A stretch of 64,000 nucleotides of DNA from UBA6107 sp964533735 (GTDB lineage Bacteria; Chloroflexota; Anaerolineae; Anaerolineales; Anaerolineaceae). The first letter of the stretch is position 1. Each line of letters starts with the position of its first letter. The position numbers and the translations under genes were made by a program. The stretch covers positions 62,001 through 126,000 of the forward strand of contig CAZHMD010000002.1 of the NCBI GenBank assembly GCA_964533735.1, in the 5' to 3' direction. Below, piece after piece: positions 54,283 through 62,251 of the stretch. The notes under the pieces were generated by a model. It did no database searches. It was not told the DNA's origin and was given only the letters and a program-made list of their open reading frames with translations.

Positions 54283-55950
54283 ATGAACCGAGAAGATTTT
54301 ATTAACATGTTGAACAATGCCAAGTTGTATGACCTGACCCAGGCGTGTAGCATTTTCACCCCTCCCCATCCCCACGAGAAATCCCTCGAGGTGCACTTCT
54401 TCAAGCGTGTTACAGGGGCTTACGGCGGCGGACAAGGCGCGAACGGGCAGATCCTGAACTGGAGCAACACCGTTGGAACCCACCTGGTGGGTGAACGGGC
54501 GTTCCACTCCGGCGGGCGCACAATCGCTGATATCCCACTGACCGATCTATGCGGTCCAGGTGTTATTGCAGATATTTCTGACCTTGTTTCCGATTACAGC
54601 ATTTACACCCCTGAAATGATCTTGTCCAAGGTTGAGGTCAAGAAGGGAGATATCCTCATTATTAATACCGGATATCACAAGTATTCCTGGGACCAGCCTC
54701 AAGTAAATAACAAAAAAGCTCAGGGCGGTGTGGAATCCATGGAATTCGGTTTCCTGGTACGCCACCCGGGTCCATCCCTCAGTTTCTACAAATGGGCAAT
54801 GGAAATGAAATTGAAAGTCATCGGTGTTGACTGCGGTGCCGCAGAACACCCCATGAATACTCCCATTCGCCGCTGGCATGAGGACCACTTCAAACTTGCC
54901 GAAGCCAAACTTCTCAAAGAAACTGGCAAGACTTGGGATGAGACCTTCCCGCAGGGCGAGTACTATAAAACCACTCACATCGACATGCCCAAGAAACATC
55001 TCGTTTTGGCAGAAGCCATTGTGGGTGATATTGACAAGCTAAAGAATAAGCGCGCCTGGATCAGCATCATGCCGATCCCCTTCATGGAAGTCGAAACCGC
55101 ATGGAGCCGCGTCTTTGCATGGACCGCCCCTGCTGGAATGAGCGAGGAAGAGTTCCTCGGCACGATGGAAAAAGCTGAAATGATCGATATGACCGTTCCG
55201 TTCAGCGTGCAGACTCCCCAGTGGCTGAACTACATTCCGCTCAGTGTCACTTATACCAAACGCGTGGGCGGGCAGTACTTTGGCATGGGTCGCAATGGCT
55301 CGATCTGCAACGCCAGCATCCACCTTGCCACGCACATGGATGGCGAGAAACACTTCTATCCCAACGGACGCACCATTGGTCAGGTTCCCCTCAAGGATTG
55401 GGTCGGTCCCGGAGTTATTGCCGACATCTCCGACCTCGTTAGTGATTCCAGCGTTTATACCCCGCAGATGATCATGGAAAAAGTGGACGTCCATGAAGGT
55501 GACATCCTCATCATCAAGACTGGCTGGAACAAATACGGCTGGTTCAGCAAGGATTCCGACGAATTTCGTTACATGGTCAAGCACCCGGGTCCATCACCTG
55601 ACTTTTCCGCCTGGGCTGTAAAAATGAAGATCAAATGGATCGGTGTGGATGCAGTTTCGGCGGATCACCCGATGAACACCATCATGCGCATTTGGCATCC
55701 CAAGACTTTTGCAGAAGCAAATGCCAAACTGATCAAAGATTTCGGCAAGGATTGGGATCAGCTCTATCCCCTAAAGGATTTCTACCAGGATATGCATTTG
55801 AATCTCTTCCCCAAAACGATCGTTCATGCAGAGAACCTGGCCGGTGACCTGGCAACTGCCAAGAGCGGCCGCTATTACATCGGCTGCTACCTGCAAAAAG
55901 CCATGGAAGCTGAATCAATGTGGGGCCGATTCGTCGCCTTCAAAGAATAG
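54283..55950 (+). CDS. Tandem-duplicated cyclase-family (KynB/isatin-hydrolase-like) protein with one degenerate half
   Basis: 555 residues, about twice the usual cyclase length. Two homologous halves (about 1-275 and 285-555) share DLTQACS/DMTVPFS, GGRTIADIPL/NGRTIGQVPL, GPGVIADISDLVSD, RHPGPS/KHPGPS and VIGVDCGAAEHPMNT/WIGVDAVSADHPMNT. Family enzymes bind divalent metal through HxGTHxDxxxH and hydrolyse cyclic amides or formamides. The C-terminal half keeps this as H347, H351, D353 and H357. In the N-terminal half the same positions are T63, H67, V69 and A73, so three of four ligands are lost. The C-terminal half is therefore the probable hydrolase, opening an amide ring for the neighbouring carbamoyl-transfer proteins, and the N-terminal half is structural or regulatory. 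Confidence 0.9.
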   Translation: MNREDFINMLNNAKLYDLTQACSIFTPPHPHEKSLEVHFFKRVTGAYGGGQGANGQILNWSNTVGTHLVGERAFHSGGRTIADIPLTDLCGPGVIADISDLVSDYSIYTPEMILSKVEVKKGDILIINTGYHKYSWDQPQVNNKKAQGGVESMEFGFLVRHPGPSLSFYKWAMEMKLKVIGVDCGAAEHPMNTPIRRWHEDHFKLAEAKLLKETGKTWDETFPQGEYYKTTHIDMPKKHLVLAEAIVGDIDKLKNKRAWISIMPIPFMEVETAWSRVFAWTAPAGMSEEEFLGTMEKAEMIDMTVPFSVQTPQWLNYIPLSVTYTKRVGGQYFGMGRNGSICNASIHLATHMDGEKHFYPNGRTIGQVPLKDWVGPGVIADISDLVSDSSVYTPQMIMEKVDVHEGDILIIKTGWNKYGWFSKDSDEFRYMVKHPGPSPDFSAWAVKMKIKWIGVDAVSADHPMNTIMRIWHPKTFAEANAKLIKDFGKDWDQLYPLKDFYQDMHLNLFPKTIVHAENLAGDLATAKSGRYYIGCYLQKAMEAESMWGRFVAFKE

Positions 55951-55963
55951 TTTTTTGGATTTC

Positions 55964-55998
55964 AGACCTTCAGGTGAGATTTTTCTCCCTGAAGGTCT
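55964..55998 (+). other. Strong intergenic hairpin between cyclase and molybdenum-hydroxylase genes
   Basis: AGACCTTCAGG (55964-55974) pairs with CCTGAAGGTCT (55988-55998), and GAGA/TCTC inside extends the stem with one bulged T. The following bases (ATTTATAAAAA) are AT-rich but have no T-run. It may be a partial terminator or an mRNA stability element setting the ratio between the two gene sets. Confidence 0.65.
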
Positions 55999-56080
55999 AT
56001 TTATAAAAATTGGAATTATCCATTACAATTGGGCACTATCCCGTCTTATTCAACCTCACTCTTCAGGAGGCAATAACTAA

Positions 56081-56959
56081 ATGAAGCCAGTTAAGTTTGA
56101 TTATTATGCCCCATCCAGTGTTCCAGAAGCACTGGATACACTGGCAGAACTTGGCTATGATGGAAAGGTACTGGCAGGCGGTCAAAGTTTGATCGCAGCC
56201 ATGAACTTCCGCATGGCCAGACCCGCTGCCCTTGTTGACCTGAACAATATTCCGGAACTGTCCTACATCAAACCTGCCACAGACGGAAGTGTTGCAATCG
56301 GTACCATGACGCGCGTCAACACGGTTGAACACGACTCCGAAGTAGCAAAAAAGTTTCCCTTGCTGGCAGAAGTGTCCAAGTATATTGCTCATCCACAGGT
56401 TCGCCGACGCGGCACATTTGGTGGTGCCATCGCGCATGCAGATCCTGCTGGTCAGTTACCCAGTATTGCTGTTGCCATGGATGCCAATCTCCTTATCCGT
56501 GGTAAAGGCAAGGAGCGTTGGGTAAAAGCACCCGAATTAATCATCGGACCTTTTATGACCGTGATCGAACCAGAAGAAATGCTGGCTGAAGTTGTATTGC
56601 CGGCAAATCCGCCCCACACGGGGAGTAACTATTCACAGGTAAGCCGCCAGAGCGGTGGTTATGCCCAGGCTGCTGTAGCCAGCGTGATCACGATGGATGG
56701 CGACAAGGTTAAAAATGTTCGCCTTGTTCTGATGAGTGTGGGAGAGGTTCCCATTTTGTCTCAAAAAGCTGTTGAAATCATGGTTGGTGTAAAACCAACT
56801 GCTGACGTATTGAAATCAGTGGCTGAAGCAGTTGCCACCTCCGAAATCGATCCGGCGACCGACCTGCATGCCACAGCAGATTACCGGCGCACCCTCATCC
56901 GTGTTTTAGTGACGCGCTCATTGACTGAATCCATCGCCCGCGCAAAAAATGGAGGCTAG
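56081..56959 (+). CDS. Molybdenum hydroxylase FAD-binding subunit (CoxM/XdhB type)
   Basis: 292 residues. FAD-binding motifs AGGQSLIAAMN (about 32-42) and the TFGGAIAHADPAGQLP loop (about 111-126) are characteristic of the medium subunit of xanthine dehydrogenase/CO dehydrogenase-type enzymes; the C-terminal domain (about 175-288) is also present. It carries electrons from the iron-sulfur subunit to an acceptor. The gene is first in the order FAD, iron-sulfur, molybdenum (the coxMSL order). Its last bases (GGAGGCTAG) form the ribosome site of the next gene, so translation is coupled. Confidence 0.93.
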   Translation: MKPVKFDYYAPSSVPEALDTLAELGYDGKVLAGGQSLIAAMNFRMARPAALVDLNNIPELSYIKPATDGSVAIGTMTRVNTVEHDSEVAKKFPLLAEVSKYIAHPQVRRRGTFGGAIAHADPAGQLPSIAVAMDANLLIRGKGKERWVKAPELIIGPFMTVIEPEEMLAEVVLPANPPHTGSNYSQVSRQSGGYAQAAVASVITMDGDKVKNVRLVLMSVGEVPILSQKAVEIMVGVKPTADVLKSVAEAVATSEIDPATDLHATADYRRTLIRVLVTRSLTESIARAKNGG

Positions 56960-56960
56960 C

Positions 56961-57443
56961 ATGATCAAACTCTTCCCTGTATCAATTAGTGTCAATGGAC
57001 GGGTCTATGAGCGACAGGTTGAGGCTCGGATGTTATTAAGTGACTTCCTCCGCCATGAGATCGGCTTGCTCGGAACGCACGTCGGCTGCGAACACGGAAT
57101 TTGCGGTGCATGCACCATCCTCTTTGATGGTGAAGCAGTTCGTTCCTGCCTGATGTTTGCTGTCCAGGCATCCGGGCATGAAATCAGCACGGTTGAATCC
57201 CTGGGCACTCCTGATAACCTGCACCCCTTGCAGCAGGCATTCACAGAAAAGCACGCTCTGCAGTGCGGTTTTTGCACTCCCGGTTTCCTGATGACATTGG
57301 TTCCATTCCTGGAACAACATCCTCATCCGACGGATGAAGAGGTCCGCGAAGCTATTGACGGGAATATCTGCCGCTGTACCGGCTATGAAAAGATCATTGA
57401 GGCAGCGCAGGAAGCTTCTAAAAACATGGCTGCGGGCAAATAG
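56961..57443 (+). CDS. Molybdenum hydroxylase 2Fe-2S subunit (CoxS/XdhC type)
   Basis: 160 residues from the ATG with GGAGG five bases upstream; a start 12 bases earlier would overlap the previous gene and lose that site. The plant-ferredoxin-like cluster uses C43, C48, C51 and C63 (GCEHGICGACTILFDGE). The second cluster of this family uses C102, C105, C137 and C139 (QCGFCTPG, ICRCTGY). All eight cysteines are present. It passes electrons from the molybdenum centre to the FAD subunit. Length and arrangement are standard. Confidence 0.95.
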   Translation: MIKLFPVSISVNGRVYERQVEARMLLSDFLRHEIGLLGTHVGCEHGICGACTILFDGEAVRSCLMFAVQASGHEISTVESLGTPDNLHPLQQAFTEKHALQCGFCTPGFLMTLVPFLEQHPHPTDEEVREAIDGNICRCTGYEKIIEAAQEASKNMAAGK

Positions 57444-57463
57444 AAAAGGATAGAGGTGATACT

Positions 57464-59821
57464 GTGACTGGAAAATATTTTGGACAACCTGTAAAACGTC
57501 TTGAAGATAAGTTCCTGCTTACCGGTAAATCAAAGTTTATTGATGACCTGGTACTCCCCGGTATGCTTCATGCGGCGTTCCTCCGCAGTGATTATGCTCA
57601 TGCCAAAATCCTCAGTATAGACGTGACTGAGGCTCGCAAGCACCCAGGCGTTGTGGCAGTTTATACAGCAGAAGATTTTGGAGATTACTGGCATGTCGGG
57701 CCGCTGCAAGTGCCGCCCCCCAATGCCATCAAAGGTTCTCAATTCAATGCTCGCCCGTTACCTCCCATTGGAAAAGGCAAAGTGCGTTTTTCCGGAGAAC
57801 CAATTGCCATTGTAATTGCTGAATCCCGCTACATTGCTGAAGATGCATTGGAAGACATTATCTTTGAAGCAGAACCTCTGCCGGCAGTGTGTAATCTGGA
57901 AAAGGCATGGGAAGATACCTCTGTGCTAGTCCACGATGATCTACCCACCAATATGGCCGCCCTGGTCAAGCAGGAATCCGGCAACTATGAGGAAGCGAAG
58001 AAAAAAGCAGACGTTGTCATTTCCAAACGAATGCTCATTGAACATAATGCCGGCGCAGCCATGGAAAACCGCGGGTTTGTGGCTGATTGGGATGAGAGAA
58101 ACCAGGAATTAACCATTTGGTCAACCACCCAGGCTCCACTTCCGCTGAGAGGGTCCATTGCTCGTAATCTCAATCTCGTGGAAAACCAGGTGCGTGTCCG
58201 CACTCCGTTTATTGGTGGAGGATTTGGACCCAAAGTGATGAGCTCCCAGGCTGATGACGTCCTGCTGCCCTGGATATCAATGAAGTTGAATCGCCCGGTC
58301 AAATGGATTGAAGATAGGCGGGAAAACTTCCTCTGCACAACATCTGAACGCGACCAGGTGCATTATTGCGAAATCGCACTAAAAAAAGACGGCACCATTC
58401 TTGGATTCAAGGATGTCTTCTACCATAACACTGGTGCTTACAACCCCTACGGCATGACCGTTCCATTGAATACACAGACCCATACAGTCAGCAATTACCG
58501 TGTTCCAAATTTCTACACCGAGATTCGCATGGTCTTTACCAACCAGATGGTGGTCACCCCGGTGCGCGGTGCAGGTCGTTCTGAAGGTATTCATGCTATG
58601 GAACGCATGCTTGATTTTGCCGCCAGGGAACTTAAGATGGATCCTGTGGAACTGCGGCGTAAGAATCTTCTTAAGCCTGACGAATTCCCACTCAAAACAG
58701 GCATCATAGGACAGGATTTTGTGCAAGGTGTTCTTGATAGCGGGGACTACCTCGGCAACCTTGAAAAGTGCCTTAAAATCGTTGATTATGAGAAATTCCG
58801 TAAAGAGATCCAACCCAAGGCAAAAAAAGAAGGAAGACGCCTGGGTATTGGTGTGGTTGCATTTACCGAAGGAACCTCTGTAGGGCCTTATGAAGGCGCA
58901 AAAATTACTATCGGCACAAACGGTAAAGTAAGCCTGGCAACCGGTATCAGCACACAGGGACAAGGACATTTCACCGTTTATGCGCAGATCGTCGCTGAAT
59001 ATCTCAAAGTAAAAGTTGAAGATGTGAAGGTCATCACCGGGGATACAGATCACTTCCAATGGGGAGCCGGAACTTTTGCAAGCCGCGGTGCCACGCTTGT
59101 GGGCACTGCCACATATCTTGCCTGCCAGAAGATCCTTGAAAAAATCTATGCCACTGCTGCCAAGGCGTTTGGCGTTTCGGCTGACCAGGTGGAGCTGTGT
59201 GAAGGAAGCGTGTGTATAAAAGGAAAGCCGGAGCAATTCATCACACTTGGCGACCTGGCATCACGCGCCAATCCGATGCGTGGGGCTGTGGAACCCGGCG
59301 TTGAGCCCGGGTTGGAAGCCACTGCTTATTATGCCCCTCCGCATGGCGCAACTGGATCAGGTGCTTGCGCGGTGATCCTGGATATTGATCCAGAAACCTA
59401 TAAACCGAAGATCGACCGCTTCGTGATTGTTCACGACTGCGGTACCGTGATCAATCCAATGTTATTGGATGGACAAATCCAGGGCGGCGTTTCCATGGGC
59501 GTTGGCAATGCTTTCTACGAACACATGGTCTATGATGAGAACGGTCAACTGCTCACAGCATCTTTTATGGATTACCTTATGCCGCAAGCTACAGACATGC
59601 CCCGGAAGATTGAGATGGGTCATGGCCACACAAAGAGTCCACTGAATCCCTTGGGTATGAAGGGCGTCGGAGAAGCTGGTACATTACCCGTTCCCCCGGC
59701 TTTTGCCCAGGCAATTGAAGATGCGTTTTCGGAATACCCGGTGGAAATCCTGGAATCAAATTTGAATCCCAGCCTTGTTTATAAGTATGTAGAGGCTGCA
59801 AAATTTAAGGTAAACGGGTAA
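57464..59821 (+). CDS. Molybdenum hydroxylase large subunit (xanthine/aldehyde oxidoreductase family)
   Basis: 785 residues, GTG start. It binds the molybdopterin cofactor and hydroxylates the substrate with water. Visible are the first cofactor motif (GGGFGPKVMSSQAD), the active-site loop PVRGAGRSEG (Arg368-Arg372), TQGQGHFTVYAQ and the catalytic base Glu737 in GVGEAGTLP. True CO dehydrogenases carry a Cys-containing AYRCSFR loop; this enzyme has the RGAGR form, so it is not a CO dehydrogenase of the classical type. Purine or other N-heterocycle hydroxylation fits the nucleobase permease and the cyclase/FdrA genes in the same operon. Cofactor maturation genes are not in this window. Confidence 0.94.
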   Translation: MTGKYFGQPVKRLEDKFLLTGKSKFIDDLVLPGMLHAAFLRSDYAHAKILSIDVTEARKHPGVVAVYTAEDFGDYWHVGPLQVPPPNAIKGSQFNARPLPPIGKGKVRFSGEPIAIVIAESRYIAEDALEDIIFEAEPLPAVCNLEKAWEDTSVLVHDDLPTNMAALVKQESGNYEEAKKKADVVISKRMLIEHNAGAAMENRGFVADWDERNQELTIWSTTQAPLPLRGSIARNLNLVENQVRVRTPFIGGGFGPKVMSSQADDVLLPWISMKLNRPVKWIEDRRENFLCTTSERDQVHYCEIALKKDGTILGFKDVFYHNTGAYNPYGMTVPLNTQTHTVSNYRVPNFYTEIRMVFTNQMVVTPVRGAGRSEGIHAMERMLDFAARELKMDPVELRRKNLLKPDEFPLKTGIIGQDFVQGVLDSGDYLGNLEKCLKIVDYEKFRKEIQPKAKKEGRRLGIGVVAFTEGTSVGPYEGAKITIGTNGKVSLATGISTQGQGHFTVYAQIVAEYLKVKVEDVKVITGDTDHFQWGAGTFASRGATLVGTATYLACQKILEKIYATAAKAFGVSADQVELCEGSVCIKGKPEQFITLGDLASRANPMRGAVEPGVEPGLEATAYYAPPHGATGSGACAVILDIDPETYKPKIDRFVIVHDCGTVINPMLLDGQIQGGVSMGVGNAFYEHMVYDENGQLLTASFMDYLMPQATDMPRKIEMGHGHTKSPLNPLGMKGVGEAGTLPVPPAFAQAIEDAFSEYPVEILESNLNPSLVYKYVEAAKFKVNG

Positions 59822-59872
59822 AACAGCGCCCTTATCGTTCAAGCAAGAATCTTAAGCAGGAGGTTAGGATAA

Positions 59873-60328
59873 ATGATAATTGAAGGAGAACATGTATTCA
59901 AGGCACCGCGTGCGGTCGTTTACGAAATGTTCAACGACCCGAACGCATTAGCCACAGCTGTACCCGGAATGCAGAAACTGGATAAGGTCGACGATACACA
60001 TTACGAAGGCAAAATTCAACTTCGAATAGGACCGATCTCAGCAGCGTTTGCCGGTGTACTCTCAGTAACCGATGAAAATCCCCCCGAAAGCTGTACATTA
60101 AATGTAGAAGGTAAAGGCGCGGCAGGATTTGCCAAAGGAATTGGAAAAGTTCATTTTACGGATCTCGGCGATAACACTACTTTGTTGAAATATTCTGGTG
60201 ACGTGAACATCGGTGGAACTCTTGCCAGCGTGGGCCAGCGCATGATCGACAGCGTGGCAAAATCAATGATCAGATCTGGGATGGAAAAATTAGATAAAAC
60301 CTTGGAGGAAAGATGGCAACAGAAGTAG
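59873..60328 (+). CDS. CoxG-like SRPBCC protein
   Basis: 151 residues of the CoxG/SRPBCC fold (starts IEGEHVFKAPRAVVYEMFND; PGMQKLDKVDDTHYEGKIQL in the middle; GAAGFAKGIGKVHFTDLG later). The ATG has a strong ribosome site (AGGAGGT). CoxG-type proteins attach molybdenum hydroxylases to the membrane or assist their assembly. The usual C-terminal membrane anchor of longer CoxG proteins is missing here, but the overlapping next gene encodes a single-helix membrane peptide that could supply it. This split-anchor idea is inference. Confidence 0.88.
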   Translation: MIIEGEHVFKAPRAVVYEMFNDPNALATAVPGMQKLDKVDDTHYEGKIQLRIGPISAAFAGVLSVTDENPPESCTLNVEGKGAAGFAKGIGKVHFTDLGDNTTLLKYSGDVNIGGTLASVGQRMIDSVAKSMIRSGMEKLDKTLEERWQQK

Positions 60329-60462
60329 AAAAAAAAGAAACAGAAACCAACGAACCAAAAAAGAAAACCAACTTGATGGAAGTAGCAGAATTTAAAATGC
60401 TCATCTACGTAATTCCAGTTGCCCTGGTCTTATTAGTTGTTGCGTTACTTCTTGGTAAATAA
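60313..60462 (+). CDS. 49-residue single-helix membrane peptide
   Basis: A small gene that I translated by hand. The ATG is preceded by TTGGAGGAAAG and overlaps the end of the CoxG-like gene by 16 bases in another frame. The product has a highly charged N-terminal half (residues 1-20, mostly Glu, Lys and Thr), a short linker and one hydrophobic helix (about 30-47, IYVIPVALVLLVVALLLG), ending in Lys. No family is recognised. The good ribosome site, the overlap and a strong hairpin right after it argue that it is real. It may anchor the molybdenum hydroxylase/CoxG complex to the membrane. Confidence 0.75.
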   Translation: MATEVEKKETETNEPKKKTNLMEVAEFKMLIYVIPVALVLLVVALLLGK

Positions 60463-60474
60463 GGTGTTTTAAGT

Positions 60475-60496
60475 ACGGGGAGGAAACCCTCCCCGT
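60475..60496 (+). other. GC-rich hairpin after the small membrane peptide gene
   Basis: ACGGGGAGG (60475-60483) pairs with CCTCCCCGT (60488-60496) around a 4-base loop. There is no T-run, so it may be a processing site or weak terminator separating the hydroxylase genes from the permease. Confidence 0.6.
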
Positions 60497-60504
60497 CATC
60501 CATC

Positions 60505-60640
60505 TTGACAAAATGTTGTATTATTAATGCATACTTTTTTTCAAGAGTGGATTGACAATAAAATAGGAGGTGCTTATCGGGTAGAGCCTATTGATTAAAA
60601 TCGGTGCGAGCAAAACTCGTGGATTTATCTTTTTCGTTTT
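60505..60640 (+). promoter_or_regulatory. Permease leader with promoter element and attenuator-like hairpin
   Basis: A perfect -35-like TTGACA is at 60505-60510 with an imperfect -10 (TGCATA) at 60528. A first stem pairs AATAGG (60562-60567) with CCTATT (60587-60592), enclosing an AGGAGG-containing loop. A second stem pairs ATC and GCGAG with CTCGT and GAT (60600-60624) and is followed by a T-rich run (TTATCTTTTTCG). The second stem looks like an intrinsic terminator inside the leader. The layout resembles a ligand- or protein-controlled attenuator; I cannot match it to a known riboswitch class. Confidence 0.5.
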
Positions 60641-60714
60641 CTGCTCAAACCAACATGCAAACAAGTATTAGATCGAAGAAAACCATTTAATCAAAGGAAA
60701 GAAGGAAAAAACCT

Positions 60715-62133
60715 ATGGCAACTACTTCAAAAGTGATGGGTTATCTACCACAAGATACCCCTCCATTTGGCAGGATGCTCTTGCTCGGTTTTCAGCACGT
60801 TTTGACCATGTTCCCCGCCACTGTGCTGTGCGCCCTGCTCATGCACTTTGATGTGTCAACAGTTTTGACCATCACCGGTCTCGGTACTATCGTCGCATTA
60901 CTTGGCGCAAAATTCTCGATTAATACCTACATCCCCTTATACTACGGCTCAAGCTTCAGCTACATCGCTGCAGTCACATCAATTATCGCAGTGCTTGAAC
61001 CCGATTTAGCCTTTGGTGCTGTAGCCTCCCCGCGCTCTATTTCCATCGTTACTGCAGGCTTCATCGTCACCGGTATCCTCAATATCCTGGTCGGCTTACT
61101 CATTCGCGCGACCGGCGGTAAAAAAGGATTGGACAAAGTCCTCCCCGCAGAAATCACTGGTTCGGTTGCTATCATCATCGGTATCGGTCTTGCCTATACC
61201 GCCCTGACCATGGCCTCCGGTACCTGCTGCGGTGTCGAAGCTAATATGGCCCCAACTCTTAAATGGTGGTTAGCCGCCGCATTAACCTTCCTTGCTGCTG
61301 TTGTCTTCTCCGTTTACCTGCAGGGTAAGGGTTTCATTGGCATGCTCCCCATCCTCCTTGCCATGATCTTTGGCTATCTTGTTGCCATCCCCATCGGCCT
61401 GGTTGATTTCTCCACCATTGGCGCCTCTGGCTGGTTCACTGTCCCACGGATCGTGTTCCCGGCTTTCAATGACGCTTTGACCGCCACAGCCCTCATCGGC
61501 ATCGGTGTTATGGCAATCGCCACCATCCCGGAATCCACCGCCCACCTGTATCAGATCAGCCTGTACGTAGACCATTTGGCTGAAGAGCAGGGACGCGAGA
61601 AACCCGGCCTTTCAAAATTCATCGGCCTCAACCTGATGCTAGATGGTTTGAATGACCTCGTCAATGGTCTCTTCGGTTCAACCGCTGGAACCAACTATGG
61701 TGAGAACAACTCCCTCATGGTTATCACCCGCAACTACTCCGGACCCGCACTCATCACCGCCGGCGCTATTGCAGTGATCCTCGGTTTCATTGGACCACTC
61801 CGCGACGTCATCTATAGTATCCCGACCGCAGTCACCGGTGGCCTTGCCATCTATCTGTATGGTGTCATCGGCGTTCAGGGTATTGCCCTTATGATGGCTG
61901 AGAAAGTTGACCTCTTCGATCCCGGAAAACTGGCCATTGTGGCTTTGATCCTGGTCGTCGGCATCGGCGGAAACATTGGATACGGCGGCAATCTGCCTAT
62001 TCCTTTGCTCAAGAGTGTCTTCCCCTTCGGTTGGCCTGCGATTGCAGCCGCTGCAGTCTTCGGTATTTTAGTCAACCTGCTCTTCCTGTTGGTTAAACCG
62101 CCAAAGGTTCGCGCGACCGACGTTCTACAATAA
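60715..62133 (+). CDS. NCS2-family nucleobase permease (xanthine/uracil type)
   Basis: 472 residues with about 14 hydrophobic segments. NCS2 landmarks are GFQHVLTMFP in the first helix and NYGENNSLMVITRNYS in the helix-10 region where the substrate-binding and signature residues sit; the internal repeat glutamates are present (PESTAHLYQ, YGEN). Known members import uracil, xanthine, urate or related bases with protons or sodium. The ATG has AAAGGAAAGAAGG upstream. A clear terminator follows, ending the operon. The permease gives the best clue that the locus handles a purine- or pyrimidine-like compound. Confidence 0.93.
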   Translation: MATTSKVMGYLPQDTPPFGRMLLLGFQHVLTMFPATVLCALLMHFDVSTVLTITGLGTIVALLGAKFSINTYIPLYYGSSFSYIAAVTSIIAVLEPDLAFGAVASPRSISIVTAGFIVTGILNILVGLLIRATGGKKGLDKVLPAEITGSVAIIIGIGLAYTALTMASGTCCGVEANMAPTLKWWLAAALTFLAAVVFSVYLQGKGFIGMLPILLAMIFGYLVAIPIGLVDFSTIGASGWFTVPRIVFPAFNDALTATALIGIGVMAIATIPESTAHLYQISLYVDHLAEEQGREKPGLSKFIGLNLMLDGLNDLVNGLFGSTAGTNYGENNSLMVITRNYSGPALITAGAIAVILGFIGPLRDVIYSIPTAVTGGLAIYLYGVIGVQGIALMMAEKVDLFDPGKLAIVALILVVGIGGNIGYGGNLPIPLLKSVFPFGWPAIAAAAVFGILVNLLFLLVKPPKVRATDVLQ

Positions 62134-62156
62134 TTTGTAGACAGTTACTGATTGTC

Positions 62157-62200
62157 AATGCTCCCCTACGTTGCTTGCAGCCTGGGGAGCATTCTTTTTC
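62157..62200 (+). terminator. Rho-independent terminator after the permease gene
   Basis: AATGCTCCCC (62157-62166) pairs with GGGGAGCATT (62184-62193) and is followed by CTTTTTC. It marks the end of the fdrA-to-permease operon. Confidence 0.88.
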
Positions 62201-62251
62201 TGCATCGGTTATAATCCTTGTAACTACCGACTAAAAACAGGAATTTGAAAA

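Noticed and set aside
58379..59236. Long minus-strand open frame (285 codons) inside the molybdenum hydroxylase large-subunit gene
   Set aside because: Same reason: a shadow of a strongly conserved enzyme on the plus strand.
56081..60328. Interpretation as aerobic carbon monoxide dehydrogenase (coxMSL-G)
   Set aside because: Gene order fits, but the large-subunit active loop is PVRGAGR, without the Cys-containing loop of true CO dehydrogenase, and the neighbours point to nucleobase-like substrates.
60545..60624. Classical purine (guanine/adenine) riboswitch before the permease
   Set aside because: The conserved three-way-junction core and loop-loop sequences are not seen. Only generic stems and a terminator-like hairpin can be supported.
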